A stretch of DNA of 64,000 bases from Saccharopolyspora kobensis (GTDB lineage: Bacteria > Actinomycetota > Actinomycetes > Mycobacteriales > Pseudonocardiaceae): NCBI RefSeq assembly GCF_900108315.1, contig NZ_FNVB01000008.1, positions 61,581 through 125,580 of the forward strand, written 5' to 3'. The notes beneath the pieces were generated by a model. It was not told where the DNA came from. It ran no database searches and saw only the letters and a program-made list of their open reading frames with translations. The position numbers and the translations under genes are program-made. This document shows positions 9,439-16,735 of the stretch, piece after piece. The first letter of the stretch is position 1; each line of letters starts with the position of its first letter.

Positions 9439-10436
9439 CGGGCTTCGCCGCCGAACTTGGCGAGCGCCTTGGTCAGCATGTCGGGGGTGAGCACCAAGGT
9501 GTCGATCTTGGGCAGGTTGCCCGCCAGCTCCTTCAGCGCCAGCCCGAGCAGCACGCCTTCGGGCAGGTCGCGGTAGGCGGCGACGTGGGCGGTCTCGGCG
9601 TCGCCGCGGGCCGCCCCGGCCAGCCGGACCTCCTCGGCTCGCGCCTCGGCCAACGTGACCTTGCGGCGGGCTTCCGCCTCGGTCGAGATGGCTCCCGCCG
9701 CGGCCGCTTCTTCGGCCTCGCGCCGGGCGTTGGCGCCGCGCTGGGCGACCAGCTGCTCCTCGCGCCGGGCCAGCTCGATCTTCGTCTGCAGCTCGTTCTC
9801 GCCGATCGCCCGCTCCCGCTCGACGGCGATGGCGCGGCGCTCGAAGGTCGCCTTGTCGGCCTCCTGCTGGACCAGTTCGCGGGTCGGGGTGCGCAGCGCC
9901 TTCTCCACCTCGGGCTCCGGCCGCACCGCCACCACCCGGACGCCGACCACCGCGATCCCCGTCTCCGCCAGCCGCTGGTCGGCGCCCAGCCCGGCGGCGA
10001 TCACGTCGCGCACCGGGCCGACTCCGCCCGCCGTGGCAGCCGTCAGGTCGTCGCCCGCGAGCAGGTCGATCGCGTACTGCTGCGCGGTCTCGGTCAGCAG
10101 CCCGGCGACCTGGTCCAGCGGCGTCGCGCGCCAGCGACCGGTGTCCGGGTCGATCGAGAAGTCGATCCGGCCGGCCGCCGTCGCCGGGTCGGCGAACCGG
10201 TAGGTCACCGTCGCCTGCACCGTGACGTCCTGGAAGTCGCTGGTGCGGGCGTGGAAGAGCAGCGGCAGCTCGCGGTCGTCGGCGGGCACCTCGTTTAGCA
10301 CCGCGCTGAGCGGGCGGAACCAGAACGACGCGCCGACGCCGGCGCGGACGGTCCTGCCGCGGCGAACGTGCTCGACGTAGGCGGTCGTCGATCCGCGCAG
10401 GTGCCGGACCAGCGGGTAGCGGGCGATGTCGGCCAT
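9435..10436 (-). CDS. SPFH/band-7 domain protein
   Basis: 333 residues. An SPFH (stomatin/prohibitin/HflC) domain occupies about 20-200, with typical [15 protein letters not shown]. It is followed by an Ala/Glu/Arg-rich coiled coil (about 190-290) and a C-terminal [21 protein letters not shown] tail. Unlike most family members it has no obvious N-terminal membrane helix, so it may be soluble or peripheral. ATG at 10436 has GAGGAGG upstream. It is the first gene of a two-gene operon with the NAD-kinase-like gene and is divergent from the NrtR-type regulator. SPFH proteins usually build large oligomeric scaffolds; a scaffold for NAD metabolism here is inference. Confidence 0.8.
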   Translation of the reverse strand: MADIARYPLVRHLRGSTTAYVEHVRRGRTVRAGVGASFWFRPLSAVLNEVPADDRELPLLFHARTSDFQDVTVQATVTYRFADPATAAGRIDFSIDPDTGRWRATPLDQVAGLLTETAQQYAIDLLAGDDLTAATAGGVGPVRDVIAAGLGADQRLAETGIAVVGVRVVAVRPEPEVEKALRTPTRELVQQEADKATFERRAIAVERERAIGENELQTKIELARREEQLVAQRGANARREAEEAAAAGAISTEAEARRKVTLAEARAEEVRLAGAARGDAETAHVAAYRDLPEGVLLGLALKELAGNLPKIDTLVLTPDMLTKALAKFGGEAR

Positions 10437-10454
10437 GGGAGCCCTCCTCGTTTT

Positions 10455-10467
10455 CGTCAATCTGACG
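10455..10467. promoter_or_regulatory. Putative NrtR operator, site 1
   Basis: CGTCAATCTGACG is an inverted repeat (CGTCA/TGACG) 18 bp upstream of the SPFH gene. An almost identical site lies 34 bp away. The paired sites in the divergent region next to a Nudix-type repressor suggest its operator. Confidence 0.6.
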
Positions 10468-10488
10468 ATAATCATGCCGGAGCCTAAT

Positions 10489-10501
10489 CGTCAAACTGAC
10501 G
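10489..10501. promoter_or_regulatory. Putative NrtR operator, site 2
   Basis: CGTCAAACTGACG ends 9 bp before the -10 box (TAGGCT, 10511-10516) of the regulator gene, covering its -35 region. Binding here would block the regulator's own promoter. Confidence 0.6.
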
Positions 10502-10510
10502 CTAAGTCGG

Positions 10511-10516
10511 TAGGCT
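10511..10516 (+). promoter_or_regulatory. -10 box of leaderless regulator promoter
   Basis: TAGGCT lies 6 nt before the ATG at 10523, leaving no room for a ribosome binding site. Confidence 0.55.
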
Positions 10517-10522
10517 GGGCCC

Positions 10523-11215
10523 ATGGCAGAGTTCCCACCGTTCGCCGTCACGGCCGACCTGGTCGTCCTCACCGTGCGAGACGACGCCCTGCAAGCCCTG
10601 GTGATCCGCCGAGGGGAACCGCCGTACGAGGGCGACTGGGCGCTGCCCGGCGGATTCGTCCGCCCGGACGAGGACCTGGACACCGCCGCGGCCCGCGAAC
10701 TGGCCGAGGAGACGGGGCTCTCCCGCGACCACGTCCACCTGGAACAGCTCGCCTCCTACGGCGCGCCCGACCGCGATCCGCGGATGCGCGTGGTGACGGT
10801 CGCCTACATCGCGCTGGCCGCCGACCTGCCGAGCCCGAACGCGGGCACCGACGCGGCCGACGCCCGCTGGCAGCCGGTGGACGAGCTGCTCGCCGGGCGG
10901 CGCCTCGCCTTCGACCACACCCGGATCCTCCACGATGGGGTGGAGCGGGCCCGCGCGAAGCTGGAGTACACGCCGCTGGCCACCGCCTTCTGCCCGCGCG
11001 AGTTCACCATCGCCGAGCTCCGCCGCGTCTACGAGGTGGTGTGGGGCACCGCCCCGGACCCGCGGAACTTCCACCGCAAGGCGACCAAGACGGAAGGCTT
11101 CGTCGAGCCGACGGAGCTCACCACGACCCGCGACGGCGGCCGCCCCGCCCGCCTGTACCGCGCCGGTCGCGCCCGCCACCTGCACCCGCCCCTGCTGCGC
11201 GGCGGAGAAGCCTGA
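10523..11215 (+). CDS. nrtR: NrtR-type Nudix/winged-helix regulator
   Basis: 230 residues. An N-terminal Nudix domain (about 5-140) is followed by a winged-helix domain (about 150-225, [23 protein letters not shown]) of the NrtR family. This family represses NAD metabolism genes and is released by ADP-ribose. The Nudix box GX5EX7REUXEEXGU is fully intact, with REL followed by AEETGL at about 59-67. Many NrtR proteins have lost it, so this one may also hydrolyse a nucleotide. It lies divergent from the SPFH/NAD-kinase-like operon, with two palindromic sites between them. Assignment to NrtR is by domain order and context. Confidence 0.85.
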   Translation: MAEFPPFAVTADLVVLTVRDDALQALVIRRGEPPYEGDWALPGGFVRPDEDLDTAAARELAEETGLSRDHVHLEQLASYGAPDRDPRMRVVTVAYIALAADLPSPNAGTDAADARWQPVDELLAGRRLAFDHTRILHDGVERARAKLEYTPLATAFCPREFTIAELRRVYEVVWGTAPDPRNFHRKATKTEGFVEPTELTTTRDGGRPARLYRAGRARHLHPPLLRGGEA

Positions 11216-11240
11216 CCCGGCACCTTTCCCCTGGTCACCT

Positions 11241-11286
11241 ACCGTGAGCGCTTTGGGGTGCCATAGCCCCACAAAACGCTCACGGT
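11241..11286. repeat. Family C palindromic element, copy 1
   Basis: ACCGTGAGCG...CGCTCACGGT arms enclose a TTTGGGG/CCCACAAAA inner stem and a GCCATAGC centre. Further out, TTTCCCCTGGTCA (about 11225-11237) and TTGGCCAGCGGAAAC (about 11289-11303) form a second pair of arms, so the whole is a nested palindrome of about 80 bp. It is 26 bp 3' of the regulator gene, so it may also terminate transcription. Confidence 0.75.
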
Positions 11287-11374
11287 CCTTGGCCAGCGGA
11301 AACGGAACTTGAACTGGTGGTCGATGCCGAGGATCACGCGAGCGCCGCTCGGGAACCGGCCGACAATGGAGCGC

Positions 11375-12559
11375 ATGTCGAGTGCCCGCCACCTGCAGCC
11401 GCTCCCCGTGCCGCCCGGCTCGGACGCCCTGGACGTCCTGCCCGCGCTGGAGCGGGCGCTGAACGGCGAGGGCCCGGCCCTGCTGCCGGTCCGCGGCGAC
11501 GACGCCGCGGAGTCCCACCGGCTCACCGAAGCGCTGTCCGGCCCGCTGACCAGCGCGGAGGACTCCGCCGACGACCCGACCGCGCTGGTCATCGCCACCT
11601 CCGGCTCCACCGGTGCGCCCAAGGGCGTGCTGCTGACGGCCGCAGCCCTGCGCGCTTCGGCCGAAGCCACCCACCGCCGCCTCGGCGGGCCCGGTCACTG
11701 GCTGCTGGCGATGCCCGCGCACCACATCGCCGGGATCCAGGTCCTCGTCCGAGCGCTGCTCGCGGGAACCCGCCCGAGCGCCGTGGACACCGCCGGCGGC
11801 TTCCGCCCGGACAGCTTCGCCGCAGCCGCCCAGCACGTCCTCGCCGCGCACGGCCCGCACTACACCGCGCTGGTGCCGACCCAGCTGTCCCGGCTGCTCA
11901 GCGCGGGCGGTGACGGCCTCGCCTCGCTCCGGAAGTTCGACGCGGTGCTGCTCGGCGGCGCCGCCACCCCGCCCGCGCTGCTGGACCGCGCGCTGGCCGA
12001 CGGCGTCCGCGCGACCACGACCTACGGCATGAGCGAGACCTCGGGCGGATGCGTCTACGACGGGCGGCCGCTGGACGTCGCGGAGGTCCGCGTCGACGGC
12101 GGGACCGGGCCGATCCTGCTGCGCGGACCGATGCTGGCCAGGGGCTACCGGCACCAGCCGGAGGCCGCCGCGTTCGCCGGTGGCTGGTTCCGCACCGGTG
12201 ATCTCGGCCGCTGGCAGGACGGGCGGCTGGAGGTGCTGGGCCGCGCCGACGACATGATCATCACCGGTGGCGTCAACGTCGCCCCGCTGCCGGTGGAGCG
12301 GGTGCTCGCCGAGCAGCCCGGCGTCCGCGAGGTGTGCGTGCTCGGTGTGCCCGACCCGGAGTGGGGCCAGGCGGTCGCCGCCGCGGTCGTGCCCGCCGAC
12401 CCGGCCGGACCACCGGCCGAACCGGAACTGCGCGCCGCCGTCCGCGCGCGGCTGAACGCCGCCGCCGCGCCGAAGCGCTTCGCCTTCCTCCCGGAACTGC
12501 CGCTGCGCGGCCCGGGCAAGCCGGACCGCCGGGCGCTGGCGGAGTTCTTCCAGGCCTGA
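11375..12559 (+). CDS. menE: o-Succinylbenzoate-CoA ligase
   Basis: A 394-residue adenylate-forming enzyme that activates o-succinylbenzoate with CoA before MenB acts. Signatures: P-loop-like ATSGSTGAPKGV (about 75-86), MPAHHIAGIQVL, the YGMSETSGGCVYDG stretch typical of MenE, and GWFRTGDLGRW followed by GRADDMIITGGVNV near the hinge. The C-terminal domain ends in GPGKPDRRAL with the catalytic lysine. It is shorter than general acyl-CoA synthetases, as expected for actinobacterial MenE. ATG at 11375 is preferred because GACAAT lies 7 nt before it; ATG at 11366 is an alternative. menA follows about 100 bp downstream on the same strand. Confidence 0.92.
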   Translation: MSSARHLQPLPVPPGSDALDVLPALERALNGEGPALLPVRGDDAAESHRLTEALSGPLTSAEDSADDPTALVIATSGSTGAPKGVLLTAAALRASAEATHRRLGGPGHWLLAMPAHHIAGIQVLVRALLAGTRPSAVDTAGGFRPDSFAAAAQHVLAAHGPHYTALVPTQLSRLLSAGGDGLASLRKFDAVLLGGAATPPALLDRALADGVRATTTYGMSETSGGCVYDGRPLDVAEVRVDGGTGPILLRGPMLARGYRHQPEAAAFAGGWFRTGDLGRWQDGRLEVLGRADDMIITGGVNVAPLPVERVLAEQPGVREVCVLGVPDPEWGQAVAAAVVPADPAGPPAEPELRAAVRARLNAAAAPKRFAFLPELPLRGPGKPDRRALAEFFQA

Positions 12560-12666
12560 TCGCCGCTGGTCAGGAGCCGTGCGCGTTTCGGGACACCGGA
12601 GCGCGCGGGCCCTGGCACCGGGAGGCTGCCACGGCCGGGTGAAGCCGGTGCGCGAAGATGGCTGCC

Positions 12667-13539
12667 ATGGCGACTGTTGCGCAGTGGATCGAGGGAGCTC
12701 GGATCCGCACCTTCCCGAACGCGATCGCGCCGGTGCTCGCCGGGACCGGCGCCGCAGCGGGGCTCGACGGGTTCGACCTGCCGATCGCGGTCCTCGCCCT
12801 CGCGGTTTCGATGTTCCTGATCATCGGCGTGAACTTCGCCAACGACTACTCCGACGGCATCCGGGGCACCGACGACGACCGGGTCGGCCCGTTCCGGCTG
12901 GTCGGCTCCGGCGCCGCCCGGCCGGCCGCGGTGCGCACCGCGGCCTGGATCTGCTTCGGGCTCGCCGCGATCGCCGGCCTGGGCGTGGTCTTCCTCAGCG
13001 GGCAGTGGTGGCTGCTGGCCATCGGCGCGCTGTGCATCGCCGGGGCCTGGTTCTACACCGGCGGCAAGCGACCCTACGGCTACGCCGGTTTCGGCGAGCT
13101 GGCCGTGTTCGTCTTCTTCGGACTGATCGCGGTGCTGGGCACCATGTACGTGCAGGCCGGGAAGATCAGCGGTTTCGGCATCGGCGCCGCGGTGGGCGTC
13201 GGCGCGCTGTCCAGCGCGGTGCTGGTGGCCAACAACCTGCGCGACATCCCGTCCGACCGCGTCACCGGCAAGCGCACCCTGGCGGTGATGCTCGGCGACC
13301 GGGACACCCGGACCCTCTACGTCACGCTCGCGCTGGTCCCGTTCCTGATCACGGTGCTGATCGGACTGCGGAACTCGTGGGTGCTGCTCGGTTTCGCCGC
13401 GCTGCTGCCGCTCGTCGTCCCGCTGCGGGCGGTGATCACCGGCGCGCAGGGACGCGCGCTGATCCCGGCGCTGCGCGACACCGGCCTCGCCATGCTGATC
13501 TGGGCGATCATCACCGGCGGCGCACTCGCCTTCGGCTGA
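12667..13539 (+). CDS. menA: 1,4-Dihydroxy-2-naphthoate polyprenyltransferase
   Basis: A 290-residue integral membrane prenyltransferase of the UbiA superfamily that attaches the isoprenoid tail to DHNA. The two Asp-rich motifs are [17 protein letters not shown] (about 60-76) and [17 protein letters not shown] (about 193-209), both matching MenA rather than UbiA. Eight to nine hydrophobic segments are evident. The start at 12667 (ATG) is preferred over the ATG at 12658: GAAGAT lies 7 nt upstream, the same arrangement as at menE. It is followed by a family B repeat and a strong hairpin before the convergent gene. Confidence 0.93.
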   Translation: MATVAQWIEGARIRTFPNAIAPVLAGTGAAAGLDGFDLPIAVLALAVSMFLIIGVNFANDYSDGIRGTDDDRVGPFRLVGSGAARPAAVRTAAWICFGLAAIAGLGVVFLSGQWWLLAIGALCIAGAWFYTGGKRPYGYAGFGELAVFVFFGLIAVLGTMYVQAGKISGFGIGAAVGVGALSSAVLVANNLRDIPSDRVTGKRTLAVMLGDRDTRTLYVTLALVPFLITVLIGLRNSWVLLGFAALLPLVVPLRAVITGAQGRALIPALRDTGLAMLIWAIITGGALAFG

Positions 13540-13567
13540 AAAGCCTGTATCCGGGGTCGTTTTGCGT

Positions 13568-13691
13568 GGCGGTGCGGGTAGCGGAACCTCAGACGCCGCC
13601 TGGACTCCAGGAGCCCGTTCTGATGTATGTCCAATACACGGCGAACGGGCTGTCCCCGCCAGACGACGCCTGAGAACCCGCGGCGGTGCGG
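13568..13691. repeat. Family B structured inverted repeat, copy 2
   Basis: Outer arms CTCAGACGCCGCCTGG and CCAGACGACGCCTGAG pair 13 of 16. Inner arms GAGCCCGTTC and GAACGGGCT pair, capped by TGTAT...ATACA. The ends carry GCGGTGCGGGTAGCGGAAC and AACCCGCGGCGGTGCG. It lies between convergent menA and the downstream membrane protein gene. Confidence 0.85.
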
Positions 13692-13742
13692 GTTGCGAAG
13701 ACGAGCTAAGCGGCTTCGCCGCTTCAAAACGAGAACGAAGAA

Positions 13743-13769
13743 CGGCCCGTCCACGGCGTGGACGGGCCG
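13743..13769. terminator. Hairpin terminator between convergent genes
   Basis: CGGCCCGTCCAC and GTGGACGGGCCG form a perfect 12-bp stem with a 3-nt loop. It lies 10 bp from the stop codon of the gene at 13779 and 200 bp past menA, and can serve both strands. There is no long U-tract, as is usual in high-GC actinomycetes. Confidence 0.8.
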
Positions 13770-13778
13770 CTCTCGTCG

Positions 13779-14255
13779 TCAGGCCCGCGTCTTGCGGGTG
13801 CCGAGGCCGAAGACGCTCACCGCGAGGAACGGCGCGGCGGCGACGACCGCGGCACCGATCTGCAGCACGCGGTTCTTGGTGAACAACTCGTAGTTCGTGA
13901 TCTCGGAGCCGACCCGGATCGTCACCGGGGTCGTGCACGACATCTGGGCCTCGCCGGAGAACCACGGCTCGACCGGGTCCACGTACCGGCGGCCCTCCGC
14001 GCGGTAGGTGCTCACCTCGCGCGACTCGCCCTCCTCCGGCACGACCTTGCAGACCGCGGCCTTGCCGCGCTGCGCGCTGGTGATCAGCATCGGCTCGCCG
14101 TTCCAGCGGAAGTACGGGCCGGTGGAGCCGTCGGCGGTGTCGGACTTGGCCAGCGAGGTGCCGCTGAACATCGCGATGCCCAGGAACACCGCGAAGACCA
14201 GCGCGACCAGCACGCCCCAGCCGATGGTGATGCCGATCAGCGTCTTGCGGTTCAT
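13779..14255 (-). CDS. Two-TM membrane protein, last gene of WXG-like cassette
   Basis: 158 residues with a strongly hydrophobic N-terminal segment (LIGITIGWGVLVALVFAVFL) and a second at the C-terminus (IGAAVVAAAPFLAVSVFGLG). A roughly 95-residue extracytoplasmic part between them holds two cysteines (AVCKVV and QMSCTT) that could pair. No family recognised. ATG at 14255 is chosen because GAGTGA lies 7 nt upstream; a TTG at 14270 would place the start 1-5 bases from the preceding stop. As the last gene of a four-gene operon with secretion-substrate-like proteins it may be their membrane partner, which is inference. Confidence 0.65.
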   Translation of the reverse strand: MNRKTLIGITIGWGVLVALVFAVFLGIAMFSGTSLAKSDTADGSTGPYFRWNGEPMLITSAQRGKAAVCKVVPEEGESREVSTYRAEGRRYVDPVEPWFSGEAQMSCTTPVTIRVGSEITNYELFTKNRVLQIGAAVVAAAPFLAVSVFGLGTRKTRA

Positions 14256-14274
14256 CGTGGAATCACTCAACCCC

Positions 14275-14703
14275 TCACCGCAGGAACGAGTCCGGCGGTT
14301 CGTCGTCGTAGGTGTCGGCCGCCGGGCGGTTCGGGTCGTTGCTGATCACCGTGGCCACGTCGTAGCCGGCGTCCAGCAGTTCCTTGGCCTGCTGCATGTT
14401 CGCCACGCTCTTGGCGAACGAGGCCTGCACCGACTCGTCGTGCAGCGCCTCGCCGCTGGCGATGTCCTGCCAGCTGAACTCACCGGCGTCGATGCGCGCC
14501 TGCAGCGCCGCGATCTCCGGCGGCGCCTGGCCGGACCGGATGCGCTGCTCGACGTCCTCGATCTGGTCGTCGGTCAGCTTGATCTCGGGAAGCGAAGCCT
14601 CGTACCGGGCAACGCGGTCCAGCACCTCCTCGGCCTGGCGCATGCGCTCTTCGAGCATCGCCTCGGCCTCGCGGATCTCCGGGGTCATCCAGTCGTCGCT
14701 CAC
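14275..14703 (-). CDS. Acidic helical hypothetical protein
   Basis: 142 residues, soluble, Glu/Asp/Ala-rich and predicted largely alpha-helical (EAEAMLEERMRQAEEVLDRV near the N-terminus). The tail is polar and unstructured (PNRPAADTYDDEPPDSFLR). No domain recognised. It lies 18 bp downstream of the WXG-like gene and immediately before the membrane protein, in one operon. Small acidic helical proteins next to type VII substrates are sometimes chaperones; nothing in this sequence proves that here. Confidence 0.6.
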   Translation of the reverse strand: MSDDWMTPEIREAEAMLEERMRQAEEVLDRVARYEASLPEIKLTDDQIEDVEQRIRSGQAPPEIAALQARIDAGEFSWQDIASGEALHDESVQASFAKSVANMQQAKELLDAGYDVATVISNDPNRPAADTYDDEPPDSFLR

Positions 14704-14721
14704 GTCGTGCCCTCCTCTCCG

Positions 14722-15564
14722 TCACCGGGTCCCGGACGCCGCCGGCTGGTTGCCGCCGGTCGCCGCGTCCTTCACGCCGGTCGCGGAGTCCTTCACCCCG
14801 GTCGCCGCGTCCGTCACGCCCGTCGCCGAGTCCTTCACCGCGGTGAAGTCGTCCTTGGCCTGCAGGCCGATGTTGACCGCGTCGCCGAGGCTGTTGGCGT
14901 CCTTGATCTTGGCCAGGTTGGTGCCCGCGTTCTTGACCGACTCGACCAGCTGCACGACCGAGTCGTACATCTGCTGCAGCGCCTCGAAGAGCTCCAGGAT
15001 CGCCATCACGATCTCGACGCACTTCTGCACGTTGCGCACCACGTTGGCCCAGCCCGCGACCGGGATCCACCCGGTGGCCGCGGTCTCGATCAGCCGGTCG
15101 ACCAGCTTCTTGATCAGCTCCAGGGCCTTGTCGGTCATCTTCCGCGACATGTCCGCGGCCTTCTGGAAGCCCTTGCCGATCAGCTGCGCCAGCATGGCGT
15201 CGCCCTCGAGCGCCACCGTCCAGGTGGAGACCAGCAGCGTCTCGAACGCGATCGCGCCGGCGCCGTCCCAGCTCTCGCGCAGATCGCTGATGCCCTGGTT
15301 CAGGTTCTTCCGGATGGCGCGCAGCGCATCGCCGACCTGGCCCCACGCCTCGGCGTTGGTCTCGATCTTCGAGAAATCACCGGCGATCGGCGCGATCAGC
15401 GTTTCGATCAGGTTCTGACCGGTCACCTGCTCGTAGACCCAGTTGACCGCCTGCACCTGCCAGCCGGCGTCCTCGATCGCCTGCTGCTGCGATTCCGCGT
15501 TGCTCTGGCTCGGATCGGCCGTGAGCACGCCCATCGGGTCTTCGGCGTCCGCGAACGAAGCCAT
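14722..15564 (-). CDS. WXG100-like protein with repetitive C-terminal tail
   Basis: 280 residues. About residues 70-150 resemble a WXG100-type helical hairpin with the turn LRESWDGAGAIAFET (W-x-G). This is followed by helical stretches and a hydrophobic patch (TGWIPVAGWANVV). The final 45 residues repeat a 7-residue unit, DSATGVT/DAATGVK, four to five times and end in a disordered NQPAASGTR tail. The length is greater than classical ESX substrates (about 100 residues). GGGGAG lies 5 nt before the ATG. It follows the EspC-like gene by 12 bp. No ESX secretion ATPase or membrane channel gene is in this window. Confidence 0.65.
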   Translation of the reverse strand: MASFADAEDPMGVLTADPSQSNAESQQQAIEDAGWQVQAVNWVYEQVTGQNLIETLIAPIAGDFSKIETNAEAWGQVGDALRAIRKNLNQGISDLRESWDGAGAIAFETLLVSTWTVALEGDAMLAQLIGKGFQKAADMSRKMTDKALELIKKLVDRLIETAATGWIPVAGWANVVRNVQKCVEIVMAILELFEALQQMYDSVVQLVESVKNAGTNLAKIKDANSLGDAVNIGLQAKDDFTAVKDSATGVTDAATGVKDSATGVKDAATGGNQPAASGTR

Positions 15565-15576
15565 TCCCGCTCCCCC

Positions 15577-15906
15577 TCAGATCTTGATGTCGTCGAGATC
15601 GGACTGGATCTGCCGGAAGATCCCGACGATCTTCTGCTCGATCTCCTCGTACTCCGCGGAGGCGTCCGCCAGATCTTCCTTGACCTTCAGCAGCGCGCTG
15701 TTCGCCCATTCCAGCGTCTCGCCGTACAGCGCGGTCACCATTTCGACGACCGGGATCAGCACCATCATCAGACCGGTGAACCCGCTGGTGTCGGACGCCG
15801 TGCTCTCCGCCCACTCATCGATCTTCTTGAAATACCCGGCGTTCCGCTCCAGCAGGCCTTCGAAGCCCTTCATCTCCGCTGGAATCGCCTTGAGGTTTTC
15901 GGCCAC
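15577..15906 (-). CDS. Small EspC/WXG-like putative type VII substrate
   Basis: 109 residues, all helical: an N-terminal helix (MAENLKAIPAEMKGFEGLLERN), a hydrophobic middle (GLMMVLIPVVEMVTALYG), then a long C-terminal helix. That last helix contains YEEIE, which fits the YxxxD/E export signal of type VII substrates. Size and layout are like EspC/ESX-associated proteins, but there is no W-x-G turn. GTG start with GGGGG upstream. It is the first gene of the four-gene cassette, so the promoter should lie within 15907-16142. In that gap I see no motif I can name. Confidence 0.6.
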   Translation of the reverse strand: MAENLKAIPAEMKGFEGLLERNAGYFKKIDEWAESTASDTSGFTGLMMVLIPVVEMVTALYGETLEWANSALLKVKEDLADASAEYEEIEQKIVGIFRQIQSDLDDIKI

Positions 15907-16142
15907 ACGAACCCCCGACTCGCACTAATCCGTCAGGAGGATTTGACGTCAACTCGCGCGCCCGCGCTCCACGAATGCGACACCTCGTTTCCCATTCGTG
16001 ACAAGCAAAGGCCAGATTGACCGTTTTGGACGAGTACATCCCTTTAGCGCGGCAAACTGATCGCGGCCGCAATTACCGGGCCGTTTCACCGCGAGTCACG
16101 CGCTCCGGGGCGGAAAGGATTGCCCCGCAAGAGAATTCGGCG

Positions 16143-16709
16143 TCAGGAGCCGACCAGCGCGGGAAGCACGTACTCGGCGACGCGCTCCGCCGTCCCGCAG
16201 TCGTCCGAATCCGCCTCCGCAGCGGTCACCGAGACCTGCAGGGTCGCCCCGGCGACGCCCGCGTACACCGTGCAGTCGCCCGCGCGCAGCGTCCTGGTGC
16301 CGGCGCGCGCGCCCAGCTCGACCTCGTCCCGGCCCAGGTCGGCGAAGCCCTCGCGCTGCGCCCCGATCAGCACCGACCGGGCGCCCGACTCGGCGTCGAA
16401 GCGGCAGCCGCGCACCGGCGGGTCGAAGTCGAGCTCCCGCGGCCGGCCGGACAGCACGGCGAAGGCCAGCGATTCGAGGTCCGCCGGTTCGACGAGCAGG
16501 CAGATCTGCTCACCGGTCAGCGCCGCGAGGTGCTCGCGCCGCTCCGGCGGGATGTTCCGGGTGATCGAGGGCTCCGCGGACTCCGTCGCCGATTCCTCCG
16601 CGGAGGTCGACGGCGTCGACGGTTCCGCGGCGGGCGGCGACTGCTCGGCGGTGCATCCGGTCACGACGGCGAGCATCGCCACCCCGGTCACCAAACCCCA
16701 ACGCCTCAC
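16143..16709 (-). CDS. Putative lipoprotein, DUF3558-like
   Basis: 188 residues. The signal peptide ends in the lipobox VVTGC (Cys about 22), predicting a lipid-anchored surface protein. A Ser/Thr/Glu/Pro-rich linker (about 25-55) leads to a compact domain with three cysteines (EQICLLV, VRGCRF, GDCTVY, plus DDCGTAE near the end). Layout and length fit the DUF3558 lipoproteins of actinomycetes, of unknown function. GTG at 16709 is chosen because GGAGGT lies 9 nt upstream. It starts 27 bp after the stop of the cysteine desulfhydrase-like gene, so the two are probably co-transcribed. Confidence 0.7.
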   Translation of the reverse strand: MRRWGLVTGVAMLAVVTGCTAEQSPPAAEPSTPSTSAEESATESAEPSITRNIPPERREHLAALTGEQICLLVEPADLESLAFAVLSGRPRELDFDPPVRGCRFDAESGARSVLIGAQREGFADLGRDEVELGARAGTRTLRAGDCTVYAGVAGATLQVSVTAAEADSDDCGTAERVAEYVLPALVGS

Positions 16710-16735
16710 CGGAACCAGACCTCCCTGCACGCCGC

